Shown: positions 1 to 6,236 of the stretch, piece by piece
Layout of the letters: each line of letters begins with the position of its first letter
Numbering within the stretch: position 1 is the stretch's first letter
Source of the DNA: Thermoproteota archaeon
Lineage (GTDB): Archaea > Thermoproteota > Korarchaeia > Korarchaeales > Korarchaeaceae
Reading direction: 5' to 3'
DNA: 12,333 bases
Assembly (NCBI GenBank): GCA_011042755.1
Contig: DRBY01000109.1
Location: forward strand, 1 to 12,333
Notes under the pieces: model-generated
Database searches by the model: none
Told to the model about the DNA's origin: nothing
The model's input: the letters and a program-made list of their open reading frames with translations, nothing else
Position numbers and translations under genes: made by a program

Positions 1-96
1 GGCCCCTACGTGTTTGAGGAGCCGAGTCCCGGTTTGGACTTAGAGAAGGGCTTTCACTGCCTTGCGGCCGTTAAGCAGCCAGGCAGATCCTCCTAG
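1..96 (+). CDS. C-terminal tail of an unidentified reading frame (partial)
   Basis: A reading frame is open from the left edge and ends at TAG 94-96, giving about 31 residues beginning GPYVFEEPSPGLDLEKG. I recognise no family. It is followed by about 90 bases without a gene before the aminotransferase start at 189, which would suit the end of an upstream gene on the same strand. An open frame this short can arise by chance in GC-rich DNA, and the rest lies outside the window, so this is only a candidate. Confidence 0.22.
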   Translation, partial: GPYVFEEPSPGLDLEKGFHCLAAVKQPGRSS

Positions 97-177
97 GGAA
101 GAGGTGGCCCAGGCGACGGACTCTCTTCGGGGTAAAGTTAATGAGCACCAGGTCCGGGCACTCTAGACCCCACGTTA

Positions 178-185
178 GGGGTGAT
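178..185 (+). promoter_or_regulatory. Shine-Dalgarno site deciding the aminotransferase start
   Basis: GGGGTGAT lies three bases before ATG 189 and matches the archaeal anti-SD complement GAGGTGAT at seven of eight bases. The earlier in-frame ATG at 141 has no such site, and the 16 residues it would add do not look like family sequence. The 189 start is therefore preferred. Confidence 0.75.
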
Positions 186-188
186 CGC

Positions 189-1529
189 ATGGTTCGCAAG
201 CCGAAGATCGTGGTTGAGCCGCCGGGACCCAAGGCGAGGGAACTCATCGAGATGGATCACCAGTACCTCTCGCCCGCCCTCACCAGGACCGCCCCCCTCG
301 TGGGGTACGAGGCCGAGGGCGTGTGGGTGAAGGACCTTGACGGGAACGAGTACCTGGACTTCGGCTCCGGCATAGCCGTCACCAACGTGGGACACAGACA
401 CCCCAGGGTTGTCGAGACCGTGAAGAGGGAAGTTGACAGGCTAATCTTCGTGAACAGCTGCGACTTCTACACGATCCCGCAGGTTCACCTGGCGAAGAAG
501 CTCACGGAGATCACGCCGGGAGACTTCAAGAAGAGGGTCTTCTTCGTGAACAGCGGGACCGAGGCTGTAGAGTGCGGAATCAAGGCCACGAGGTACTACA
601 CCCAGCGGTACTACTTCGTGGGATTCATCAACAGCTTCCACGGCAGGACTATGGGCTCCCTTGCCTTCACCACCACCTCACTAGCCGCAAGGAGAAGGTT
701 CCAGCCCATGATGCCGGGTGTGGTGCACGCCCCCTACCCGTACTGCTACAGGTGCCCGCTGGGCCACAAGGAGGGCTACCCAGAGTGCGGACTCGCGTGC
801 CTCGACTACCTAGAGAACGAGATCCTCGGACACGTGGCCCCCCCGGACGAGGTTGCGGGAATACTGTTCGAGCCCGTCCAGGGGGCGGGAGGCTACATCG
901 TGCCACCCGCGGAGTGGGTCAGAGGTCTCAGGAGGATCGCGGACGAGCACGGCATAGTCCTCATGGACGACGAGGTCCAGGCTGGCATGGGCAGAACCGG
1001 GAGGTGGTGGGCCATCGAGCACTTTGGCGTCGAGCCCGACGTCGTGTTGATCTCCAAGGCCATAGCCGCCGGTTTCCCCTTCGGCGCCTGCATTGCGAAG
1101 GCAGAGATACTGGAGTGGGGGCCTGGGGCTCACGAGAACACGCTCGGCGGGAATCCGGTGTTGGCCAGCGTTGCCTTGACCGTCATCGACATCATCGAGA
1201 AGGAGGGGCTGCTCGAGAACGCCAAGAAGGTTGGAGAGCACATGCTCAAGAGGCTCAGGGAGATGCAGGAGAAGCACGAGATAATCGGAGACGTGAGGGG
1301 AATAGGTCTCATGATAGGAGTGGAGTTCGTCAAGGACAGGCGCACCAAGGAGCCAGCCACGGAGGAGAGGAAGAAGATAGTGCAGGAGGCGTTCAAGAGA
1401 GGGCTGATACTCCTCGGAGCCGGCAAGTGCAGCCTGAGGTTGGCCCCGCCGCTGATCATAACCGAGGAAGAGGCCGACGTCGGCCTAGAAATCCTGGAGG
1501 AGACCATAAAGGCTGTCTCAGGCGGCTGA
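189..1529 (+). CDS. Class III PLP aminotransferase (4-aminobutyrate/acetylornithine aminotransferase-like)
   Basis: Predicted 446-residue cytosolic fold-type I PLP enzyme of the archaeal GABA/acetylornithine aminotransferase group. Visible motifs are NSGTEA at 121-126 (PLP phosphate region), FHGRT at 150-154, the DEVQ motif at 261-264 whose Asp pairs with the pyridine nitrogen, the PLP Schiff-base Lys290 in SKAIAAGFPFGA, and NTLGGNP at 317-323. A Cys-rich insert holds C186, C189, C200 and C204, a feature of the archaeal subgroup. Members include aminotransferases for GABA and other omega-amino acids, and also the broad-specificity amino acid racemases of Thermococcales, so the exact substrate cannot be set from sequence. 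The gene is monocistronic here, convergent with the cysteine synthase gene 50 bases downstream. The start is taken from the SD at 178-185. Confidence 0.9.
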   Translation: MVRKPKIVVEPPGPKARELIEMDHQYLSPALTRTAPLVGYEAEGVWVKDLDGNEYLDFGSGIAVTNVGHRHPRVVETVKREVDRLIFVNSCDFYTIPQVHLAKKLTEITPGDFKKRVFFVNSGTEAVECGIKATRYYTQRYYFVGFINSFHGRTMGSLAFTTTSLAARRRFQPMMPGVVHAPYPYCYRCPLGHKEGYPECGLACLDYLENEILGHVAPPDEVAGILFEPVQGAGGYIVPPAEWVRGLRRIADEHGIVLMDDEVQAGMGRTGRWWAIEHFGVEPDVVLISKAIAAGFPFGACIAKAEILEWGPGAHENTLGGNPVLASVALTVIDIIEKEGLLENAKKVGEHMLKRLREMQEKHEIIGDVRGIGLMIGVEFVKDRRTKEPATEERKKIVQEAFKRGLILLGAGKCSLRLAPPLIITEEEADVGLEILEETIKAVSGG

Positions 1530-1531
1530 GC

Positions 1532-1558
1532 TCCTCCTCTCCATCACAATTTCTTCCT
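1532..1558 (+). terminator. Pyrimidine-rich terminator after the aminotransferase
   Basis: Just after the stop, the + strand is a run of C and T ending in AATTTCTTCC. Archaeal terminators are typically U-rich without a required hairpin, so this is a reasonable termination zone between convergent genes. Confidence 0.35.
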
Positions 1559-1575
1559 AAAAAGTGAAGGGAGCC
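1557..1575 (-). terminator. T-rich terminator after the cysteine synthase gene
   Basis: Read on the minus strand, the sequence just past the stop contains CCTTCACTTTTTAGG, with a five-T run. It sits in the 50-base convergent gap and is suited to end transcription of the cysteine synthase gene. Confidence 0.35.
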
Positions 1576-1579
1576 GCGC

Positions 1580-2651
1580 TCAGAGTATAATCTCCCATCG
1601 GGATCTGGCTTCCGCCAGCTCTCTCGCTCTCTCTGGCCTGTCCACGATCTTGTGCTCCCTCTTGGGTATCTCCAGCTTCTTCTCCACTCCGAACAGAGGT
1701 GTGCTGAAGTAGCGCCTCCCGTCGTCGTTTACCATGGTAGCTATCCTCCTGGACTTAGGGTGCCTCCTAGCCAGCTTGATGGCCGCGGCAACGTTGGCGC
1801 CGGAAGAGATTCCGCAGAGTATACCCTCCTCCCTAGCCATCCTGCGGGCCATCTCGATCGCCTCTTGAGAGGGCACTAGTATGACGCCGTCCACCACGCT
1901 GAAGTCGAGGTTGTCGGGCACGAAACCATCGCCTATACCCTCGATCCTGTGAGATCCCCACTCCCCCTCTGGAAAGCACAGGCGCCTCAGCAGGCTCGAC
2001 CACGTAGATCTTCACGTTTGGGTCCTTCTCCTTCAGGTACCTGCCAACGCCCGTCACGGTTCCAGCCGTGCCGGCGGCGGCCAGGAAGGCGTCTATCCTC
2101 CCTTCCATCTGCTCCCAGATCTCCGGTCCCGTGGTCTTGTAGTGCGCCTCGGGGTTGGCCGGGTTCGAGAACTGGCCAGGCTCCCAATACTTCCCTGGAT
2201 TCTTCTCCTTCAGCTCTTTCACTTTCCTTAACGCTAAGTCGACATCGCTCTCGCCTCCGGGCACGAACACCAGGTTGGCGCCATAGGCCTCCATCAGCTT
2301 CTTCCTCTCCTCGCTCATCCCCTCCGGCATCACTATAGTCACCTTGTACCCGAGGAGCGCTCCGACCCAGGCGCAGGAGATGCCCGCGTTGCCGGTAGAA
2401 GCCTTTATGACCTCCATGCTTGGCTTCAGCCCGCCCTTCTCTATGGCCTGCCTGAACATCTCGAGGTAGATCCTATCCTTGAGACTACCAGTTGGGCTGT
2501 AGTACTCGAGCTTTACGAAGATGTCTGCGTTGATGCCCTCTCCTCGAGGGATCCGGCTCAGCTTAACCATCGGAGTGAGGCCAACTAAATCTAGGATGCT
2601 CTCATAGGCTCTGCCGTGCGAGCCCAATTTATAGTGGTCATATCCGTTCAC
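1580..2651 (-). pseudogene. cysK: Cysteine synthase-family PLP enzyme, interrupted by a single-base frameshift
   Basis: Fold-type II PLP enzyme of the O-acetylserine sulfhydrylase/cystathionine beta-synthase family, about 356 residues if repaired. The first part (GTG 2651 start) has the PLP lysine K58 in PTGSLKDR, the substrate loop STGNAG at 85-90 and the phosphate-binding GTAGTVTG at 194-201. At the five-G run (plus-strand C 1963-1967) the frame is lost after SRG. Dropping one G gives [20 protein letters not shown] and continues through GISSGA and STPLFG to the stop at 1580. Without repair the first frame ends after 272 residues with a foreign tail. It may be a true pseudogene or a homopolymer sequencing error. 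The equivalent of the family PSSGER region reads NDDGRR, placing Asp where a Ser normally contacts the PLP nitrogen. The GTG lies about 28 bases past a TATA-like box, fitting a leaderless message. Substrate (O-acetylserine, O-phosphoserine or homocysteine+serine) is undetermined. Confidence 0.85.
1963..1967. other. Frameshift site: homopolymer of five C/G
   Basis: This is the only position I find where removing one base restores one continuous cysteine synthase frame, joining the APVLSRG frame to the EWGSHRIEG frame. Homopolymer length errors are common in assemblies, but a real +1 insertion cannot be excluded. Confidence 0.8.
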
Positions 2652-2673
2652 CAGAAGAGTTTTCTCTCCAATC

Positions 2674-2683
2674 GGTTAAAAGA
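2674..2683 (-). promoter_or_regulatory. TATA-like box of the cysteine synthase gene
   Basis: On the minus strand CTTTTAAC, preceded by an A/T-rich stretch (TTTTATTGTATAAT), is centred about 28 bases before GTG 2651. That spacing predicts a transcript starting at or next to the GTG, that is, a leaderless mRNA, and there is no SD before this start. Confidence 0.45.
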
Positions 2684-2696
2684 TTATACAATAAAA

Positions 2697-2798
2697 TCTA
2701 GCCCGTCTGGACGCCCAGATTGGCTAGATACGGGACTTCCAAACCTGTCTCGTGCAGAGAAACCCATGAAAGCAAGTAGGTGCCTGAGAGGCGTGCTT
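2697..2798 (+). other. Structured intergenic stretch with a strong hairpin (possible operator or small RNA)
   Basis: TCTAGCC 2697-2703 pairs with GGCTAGA 2722-2728. TCTGG 2706-2710 pairs with CCAGA 2715-2719, around the four-base loop ACGC. Between the two stems lie only a C/T mismatch and a possible G-T pair. Weaker stems follow: TCTC 2748-2751 with GAGA 2757-2760, and AAGCA 2770-2774 with TGCTT 2794-2798 enclosing GCCT/AGGC. An A/T-rich stretch at 2676-2696 lies just upstream. The region sits between divergent promoters, so it could be an operator, a leader structure or a small RNA. I match it to no known family. Confidence 0.35.
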
Positions 2799-2810
2799 CC
2801 CTGGATTTAG

Positions 2811-2818
2811 GGTTAAAT
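2811..2818 (+). promoter_or_regulatory. TATA-like box of the beta-hydroxyacid dehydrogenase gene
   Basis: GGTTAAAT is centred about 38 bases before the TTG start at 2853. A transcript starting about 25 bases downstream would begin near 2840, directly before the SD at 2843. The ATG at 2817 would then be outside the message. Confidence 0.4.
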
Positions 2819-2842
2819 GTTCTGCTCGAAATGTTTCCCGTC

Positions 2843-2849
2843 GGGTGAT
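2843..2849 (+). promoter_or_regulatory. Shine-Dalgarno site selecting a TTG start
   Basis: GGGTGAT lies three bases before TTG 2853, the same arrangement as at the aminotransferase gene. The protein then begins MKVGFIGLGNMG, exactly where members of this family begin. Confidence 0.8.
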
Positions 2850-2852
2850 AGG

Positions 2853-3710
2853 TTGAAGGTTGGCTTCATCGGCCTAGGCAACATGGGCCTCCCAATGGCC
2901 GAGCGGCTCATGGAGGTGGGTTACGAGCTGGTCGTGTACAACAGGACTAGAGAGCGCGTCAAGGGGCTGGAGGAGAGGGGCGCGGAAGTAGCTGACACGC
3001 CCCGAGAGCTTGGCTCTAAAGTCGATCTAATAGTGGAGATGGTCAGTGACGCCGAGGCCGTCCGCAACACGCTCTTAGGGCCTGAGGGAGCTCTTGAGGG
3101 GGTTCGTACCGGCACCCTCATAATCGAGATGAGCACGCTGTACCCAGACTTCGTCATAGAACTAGCTGAATATGCTAGCAGGAGAGGGGCGGAGTTCATC
3201 GATGCGCCCGTGCTGGGCAGCGTTCCACAGGCTAGGGAGGGTAAGCTCTCCATCATGGTTGGCGGCGCCGAGAGCGTGTACAGGAGAGCCAAGGCTTTGT
3301 TGGATGCGCTGGGTAAGAGCAGGCTCGTGGGTCCCGTGGGACACGGCACCATGTTCAAGCTTGTCATCAACTCGATGCTGATCGGGATGGTCGCGGTTAT
3401 GAGCGAGGGGCTGGCCTTCGCGAGGGCGTTAGGCCTAGACCCTGGGGACCTCTTGGAGACCATGGGAGAACACGCTGTAGGCGATGTGGCAAGGTACTAC
3501 TGGGCGAGGATACTGAATGAATCCTTCCCAACTAGGTTCGCACTGAGACTTGCTTCTAAGGACATGAAGTACGCTCTGCTTACTGCCCACAAGGTGAGGA
3601 GAGAACTTCCTGTGCTGTCTGCCGCGCACCAACAGTACGTAAGAGCGGAGAGGCTTGGGCTTGGAGACGCGGACTACACTAGGCTCTTTAAGGCTTTAAC
3701 GGAAGTGTAA
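2853..3710 (+). CDS. 3-hydroxyisobutyrate dehydrogenase-family (beta-hydroxyacid dehydrogenase) NAD(P)-dependent oxidoreductase
   Basis: Predicted 285-residue soluble dehydrogenase. The N-terminal Rossmann fold opens with GLGNMG at 7-12. NRT at 30-32, after the second strand, is the form usually linked to NADP(H) preference. S94 and the DAPV motif (117-120) form the substrate site. The helical C-terminal half has the catalytic Lys169 and Asn173 in KLVINS and the KD pair 236-237. The substrate loop reads DAPVLGSVPQAREGKL instead of the usual DAPVSGG..GA..G.L, so the substrate may not be 3-hydroxyisobutyrate. Glyoxylate, succinic semialdehyde or another semialdehyde are alternatives. The TTG start is chosen from the SD and family N-terminus; an upstream ATG at 2817 would add 12 unlikely residues. 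It is transcribed away from the cysteine synthase gene and converges on ahcY. Confidence 0.87.
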   Translation: MKVGFIGLGNMGLPMAERLMEVGYELVVYNRTRERVKGLEERGAEVADTPRELGSKVDLIVEMVSDAEAVRNTLLGPEGALEGVRTGTLIIEMSTLYPDFVIELAEYASRRGAEFIDAPVLGSVPQAREGKLSIMVGGAESVYRRAKALLDALGKSRLVGPVGHGTMFKLVINSMLIGMVAVMSEGLAFARALGLDPGDLLETMGEHAVGDVARYYWARILNESFPTRFALRLASKDMKYALLTAHKVRRELPVLSAAHQQYVRAERLGLGDADYTRLFKALTEV

Positions 3711-3723
3711 AGCGATGTAATGG

Positions 3724-3739
3724 CCCTTGCTCTTCTTTT
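3724..3739 (+). terminator. T-rich terminator after the dehydrogenase gene
   Basis: The 30-base convergent gap carries CCCTTGCTCTTCTTTT on the + strand, a typical archaeal pyrimidine-rich termination tract. Confidence 0.35.
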
Positions 3740-3740
3740 A

Positions 3741-4991
3741 TCAGTACTTCCAGCTCTCAAGATACCCCTTCTGCTTCTCAGTGAGCTGTTCTAGCTGTAT
3801 TCCCATCGACTCGAGCTTTATCTCCGCCACCCTCCTGTCTATCTCTTCAGGAAGCGTGTAGACCCTGGGCTCCATCTCACGCCCTCTCTCCGCTAGGTAC
3901 TTGGCGGCCAGAGCCTGAAGAGCGAAGCTCAGATCCATTATCTCGGCCGGATGTCCGTCAGCTGCGGCCAGGTTCACTAGCTGTCCCTCAGCTAAGAGGT
4001 ACAGCCTCCTGCCATCAGGCATGACGTATTCGGTGACGTTGGGCCTGAGCTTCTTGACCTCCACGGCCTCTGCCTTGAGGTCGTCGACGCATATCTCAAC
4101 CCCGAAGTGGCCAGCGTTAGCCATCATGGCGCCGTCCTTCATGGCCCTGAAGTGCTCGCGCCTGATGACCTCGATGTTGCCCGTCGCCGTTATGAAGATG
4201 TCTCCCAAGCGTGCAGCCTCCAGCATCGGCATCACTCTAAGGCCATCCATCCTAGCCTCCAACGCCTTGATTGGGTCCACCTCCACGACGATGACCTCAG
4301 CCCCGAGGCCCCTGGCTCTCATGGCCAGTCCCCTGCCGACCCACCCGTACCCAGCTATCACGACGGTCTTCCCGGCGATCAGCAGGTTTGTCGCTCTCAT
4401 GACTCCGTCCCACGTGGACTGCCCCGTCCCGTACCTGTTGTCAAAAAGGAACTTGCACTTCGAGTCGTTCACGGCGATGACTGGGAACTTCAGGACTCCA
4501 TCTCGCTCCATAGCCTTCAGCCGTATCACTCCGCTGGTCGTCTCCTCGCTGGCGCCAATGACGCGATCGAGGAGTTCGGTGCGTCTCGTGTGAACTAGTG
4601 AAACAAGGTCTGCTCCGTCATCGATTATTATGTCTGGGCCGATATCAAGAGTCCTGTTAAGATTCTCCTCCCTCTCCTCCTGCGTCTCACCCCTCCAAGC
4701 GAAGACCGAGATTCCCTCGGCAGCCAAGGCGGCGGCGACGTCATCTTGGGTCGTCAAGATGTTGGCTCCGCACACAGCCACTTCGGCTCCGCCAGCCTTG
4801 AGAACCTCAGCCAAGTAGGCCGTCTTCATTTCCAAATGTAGGCTGCACGCTATTCTGAGCCCTTGGAAGGGTTTGCTCTTCTCAAATTCCTCTCTAATTG
4901 CATTTAACACGGGCATGAACCTGGAGACCCATTCTATCTTGGCTCTACCCGAGGGAGCTAGCTTTATGTCCCTGACTGCATACCTAGCCAT
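3741..4991 (-). CDS. ahcY: S-adenosylhomocysteine hydrolase
   Basis: Predicted 416-residue NAD-dependent enzyme that splits S-adenosylhomocysteine into adenosine and homocysteine, keeping methylation running. Visible motifs are the N-terminal HLEMKTA (52-58), EETTSG (149-154), the catalytic K180/D184 pair in KFLFDN, the NAD-binding GYGWVGRG (214-221), NAGHFGVEI (292-300) and [16 protein letters not shown] (345-360). Length fits the shorter archaeal/bacterial form. NAGHFG has Gly where many homologs have Asp or Asn. In methanogens a relative prefers S-inosylhomocysteine, which the sequence cannot exclude. The ATG has a partial SD (GAGGGGT) and a TATA-like box upstream. Homocysteine produced here could feed the neighbouring cysteine synthase/CBS-family enzyme if that gene is intact. 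Confidence 0.95.
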   Translation of the reverse strand: MARYAVRDIKLAPSGRAKIEWVSRFMPVLNAIREEFEKSKPFQGLRIACSLHLEMKTAYLAEVLKAGGAEVAVCGANILTTQDDVAAALAAEGISVFAWRGETQEEREENLNRTLDIGPDIIIDDGADLVSLVHTRRTELLDRVIGASEETTSGVIRLKAMERDGVLKFPVIAVNDSKCKFLFDNRYGTGQSTWDGVMRATNLLIAGKTVVIAGYGWVGRGLAMRARGLGAEVIVVEVDPIKALEARMDGLRVMPMLEAARLGDIFITATGNIEVIRREHFRAMKDGAMMANAGHFGVEICVDDLKAEAVEVKKLRPNVTEYVMPDGRRLYLLAEGQLVNLAAADGHPAEIMDLSFALQALAAKYLAERGREMEPRVYTLPEEIDRRVAEIKLESMGIQLEQLTEKQKGYLESWKY

Positions 4992-5023
4992 TCACAACCC
5001 CTCTTTCACAGCATGCGTACATC

Positions 5024-5031
5024 AGATAAAC
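5024..5031 (-). promoter_or_regulatory. TATA-like box of ahcY
   Basis: GTTTATCT on the minus strand is centred about 36 bases before the ahcY ATG. It predicts a short leader of roughly 11 bases that still contains the partial SD GAGGGGT. Confidence 0.4.
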
Positions 5032-5084
5032 GGTTACAAGCTGGTTGAACACAGGTAGCCGCTGTGCGGGACTCGGCGGAACAC

Positions 5085-5142
5085 GCCATAGCTGGGCAAG
5101 CCACGAGACTATGTTACTTGGGTCGTGGTCGGCTATCCCGGC
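5085..5142. other. Nested inverted repeats between ahcY and arcC
   Basis: GCCATAGC (5085-5092) can pair with GCTAT (5132-5136) plus GGC (5140-5142), leaving a CCC bulge. Inside, CCACGA 5101-5106 pairs with TCGTGG 5123-5128. The 190-base gap holds no convincing coding frame. It may be the 3' untranslated end of arcC, a small RNA or chance structure. I found no tRNA pattern here. Confidence 0.25.
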
Positions 5143-5181
5143 ACGAGGAGAACTGCAAAATTAGGAGTGGCAGGAGAGGGG

Positions 5182-6147
5182 TCAGTCTGGGACTATCCAA
5201 GTCCCAGTCTTCCCCTCCAGAGCGTCCAAAGCCTTCTCGAGGTGCGTTATGATCGCGGCCTTGCCTCCCGCCTCTTCGATGAACCGTATGCACGCCTTCA
5301 CCTTCGGCCCCATGCTGCCGGGCAGGAAGTGGCCCTCCTCCATGTACTTCTTGGCCTCGGACACGGTCATCCTGTCTATCTCCTTCTCGTTGGGCTTGCC
5401 GAAGTTCAGCTTGACCTTCTCTACGTCCGTCAGGATCATGAAGAGGTCCACTCCCAGCACCTCTGCCATCCTCTCGCCAGCCAGGTCCTTGTCTATGACA
5501 GCCTCGACCCCCACTATCCTACCGTCTTCTTCCACTACTGGTATGCCTCCTCCGCCGCTGGCTATCACGACGATGCCGCCGTCGTACAGCGTCTTGATGG
5601 CCTCGGCCTCCAGCGGCCTTATGGGGTCTGGAGACGGAACCACTCTCCTGTAGGGCTTGTCTCCAGTAGGCTTCACCTTCTTGATGATCCAGCCCCTCTC
5701 CTGAGCCAGCTTCTTGGCCGTCTCCTCGTCGTAGAAGGGACCGACGGGCTTTGAGGGATCCTGAAAGTCGGGATCATCCTTCCTGACGAGGACCCTCGTC
5801 ACGACCGTGGCTACCGTCTTGTTTATTCCCCTCTTCCTGAACTCGTTCATGAGGGCCTGCTGGAGCATGTAGCCTATCTGCCCCTGAGTCATCGCGCCAC
5901 ACACGTCCATCGGCTGCGGCGGGATACCCAGCCTGATGCCCTCTTCCTGCTGGATCAAGAGGGCGCCGACCTGAGGCCCGTTACCGTGGGTTATAGCCAG
6001 GTGGTACCCCCTCTCTACCAGTTTGGCGAGCTGAGCAGCCGTCTTCTCAACGTTCCTAACCTGCTCCTCGTAGGTCCCCTTCTCGTGCGCCTGCTTGATG
6101 GCGTTGCCGCCGAGGGCTACAAGTATGCGCTTACCAAGGTCATCCAC
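5182..6147 (-). CDS. arcC: Carbamate kinase
   Basis: Predicted 321-residue amino acid kinase-fold enzyme catalysing ATP + carbamate <-> ADP + carbamoyl phosphate. In catabolism it runs towards ATP. Family motifs run in order: ALGGNA 11-16, THGNGPQVG 53-61, [10 protein letters not shown] 130-139, PSPDP 171-175, ASGGGGIP 196-203, VIDKDLAGE 217-225, LTDVE 239-243 and GSMGPKV 277-283. Length is typical. The start is GTG 6147, six bases after GGGGTGA, with a TATA-like box at 6193-6200. No arginine deiminase or ornithine carbamoyltransferase is visible in the window. Instead it diverges from a YgeY-like hydrolase, and a hydantoinase-like gene lies at the right end, so carbamoyl phosphate from ureide or purine breakdown is a possible source. 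Biosynthetic supply, as proposed for some hyperthermophiles, is the alternative. Confidence 0.95.
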   Translation of the reverse strand: MDDLGKRILVALGGNAIKQAHEKGTYEEQVRNVEKTAAQLAKLVERGYHLAITHGNGPQVGALLIQQEEGIRLGIPPQPMDVCGAMTQGQIGYMLQQALMNEFRKRGINKTVATVVTRVLVRKDDPDFQDPSKPVGPFYDEETAKKLAQERGWIIKKVKPTGDKPYRRVVPSPDPIRPLEAEAIKTLYDGGIVVIASGGGGIPVVEEDGRIVGVEAVIDKDLAGERMAEVLGVDLFMILTDVEKVKLNFGKPNEKEIDRMTVSEAKKYMEEGHFLPGSMGPKVKACIRFIEEAGGKAAIITHLEKALDALEGKTGTWIVPD

Positions 6148-6192
6148 GACGCCTCACCCCCGAAGATGGCGAGACGCGCGTCCGGAAGACGA

Positions 6193-6200
6193 CTTAAAAT
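6193..6200. promoter_or_regulatory. Shared bidirectional TATA-like box between arcC and the M20 hydrolase gene
   Basis: CTTAAAAT on the + strand reads ATTTTAAG on the minus strand. A start about 25 bases to the right falls near 6222, immediately before the SD of the M20 gene. A start about 25 bases to the left falls near 6171, a short leader before the arcC SD (GGGGTGA at 6154-6160). One box could serve both genes. Confidence 0.4.
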
Positions 6201-6223
6201 CATGCACCTTAGGTACACAAAAC

Positions 6224-6230
6224 GAGGTGA
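6224..6230 (+). promoter_or_regulatory. Shine-Dalgarno site pointing to a CTG start
   Basis: GAGGTGA is an excellent SD. Six bases later lies CTG 6237, the same spacing as between SD and GTG in arcC. There is no ATG, GTG or TTG in the correct frame between the stop codon at 6228-6230 and ATG 6294. Confidence 0.65.
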
Positions 6231-6236
6231 GAGGTC

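Noticed and set aside
141..188. ATG 141 as aminotransferase start
   Set aside because: No SD before it and the added residues are unlike the family; ATG 189 has GGGGTGAT at correct spacing.
572..1567. Long + frame of 331 codons overlapping the aminotransferase
   Set aside because: It lies in another frame of a gene with all catalytic motifs, its protein is Arg/Gly/His-rich without recognisable domains, and such shadow frames are expected in GC-rich DNA.
1580..1921. Separate small gene for the second half of the cysteine synthase
   Set aside because: It begins mid-domain at an internal GTG within [11 protein letters not shown], and the two halves join perfectly after removing one base.
2781..2800. 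TPP riboswitch suggested by a CTGAGA motif in the dehydrogenase leader
   Set aside because: The other conserved parts of the THI element, such as the ACCTGATC and GCGTAGGGA segments, are missing.
2817..2852. ATG 2817 as dehydrogenase start
   Set aside because: It adds 12 residues before the Rossmann strand, lacks an SD and lies at the likely TATA box; TTG 2853 has a strong SD.
5041..5150. tRNA gene in the ahcY-arcC gap
   Set aside because: A GCCGGGATAGCC-like 5' end is seen on the minus strand, but no proper T-arm, anticodon arm or matching acceptor stem follows.
5125..5754. 209-codon + frame opposite arcC
   Set aside because: It mirrors the codon pattern of the carbamate kinase gene and has no SD, promoter or known domain.
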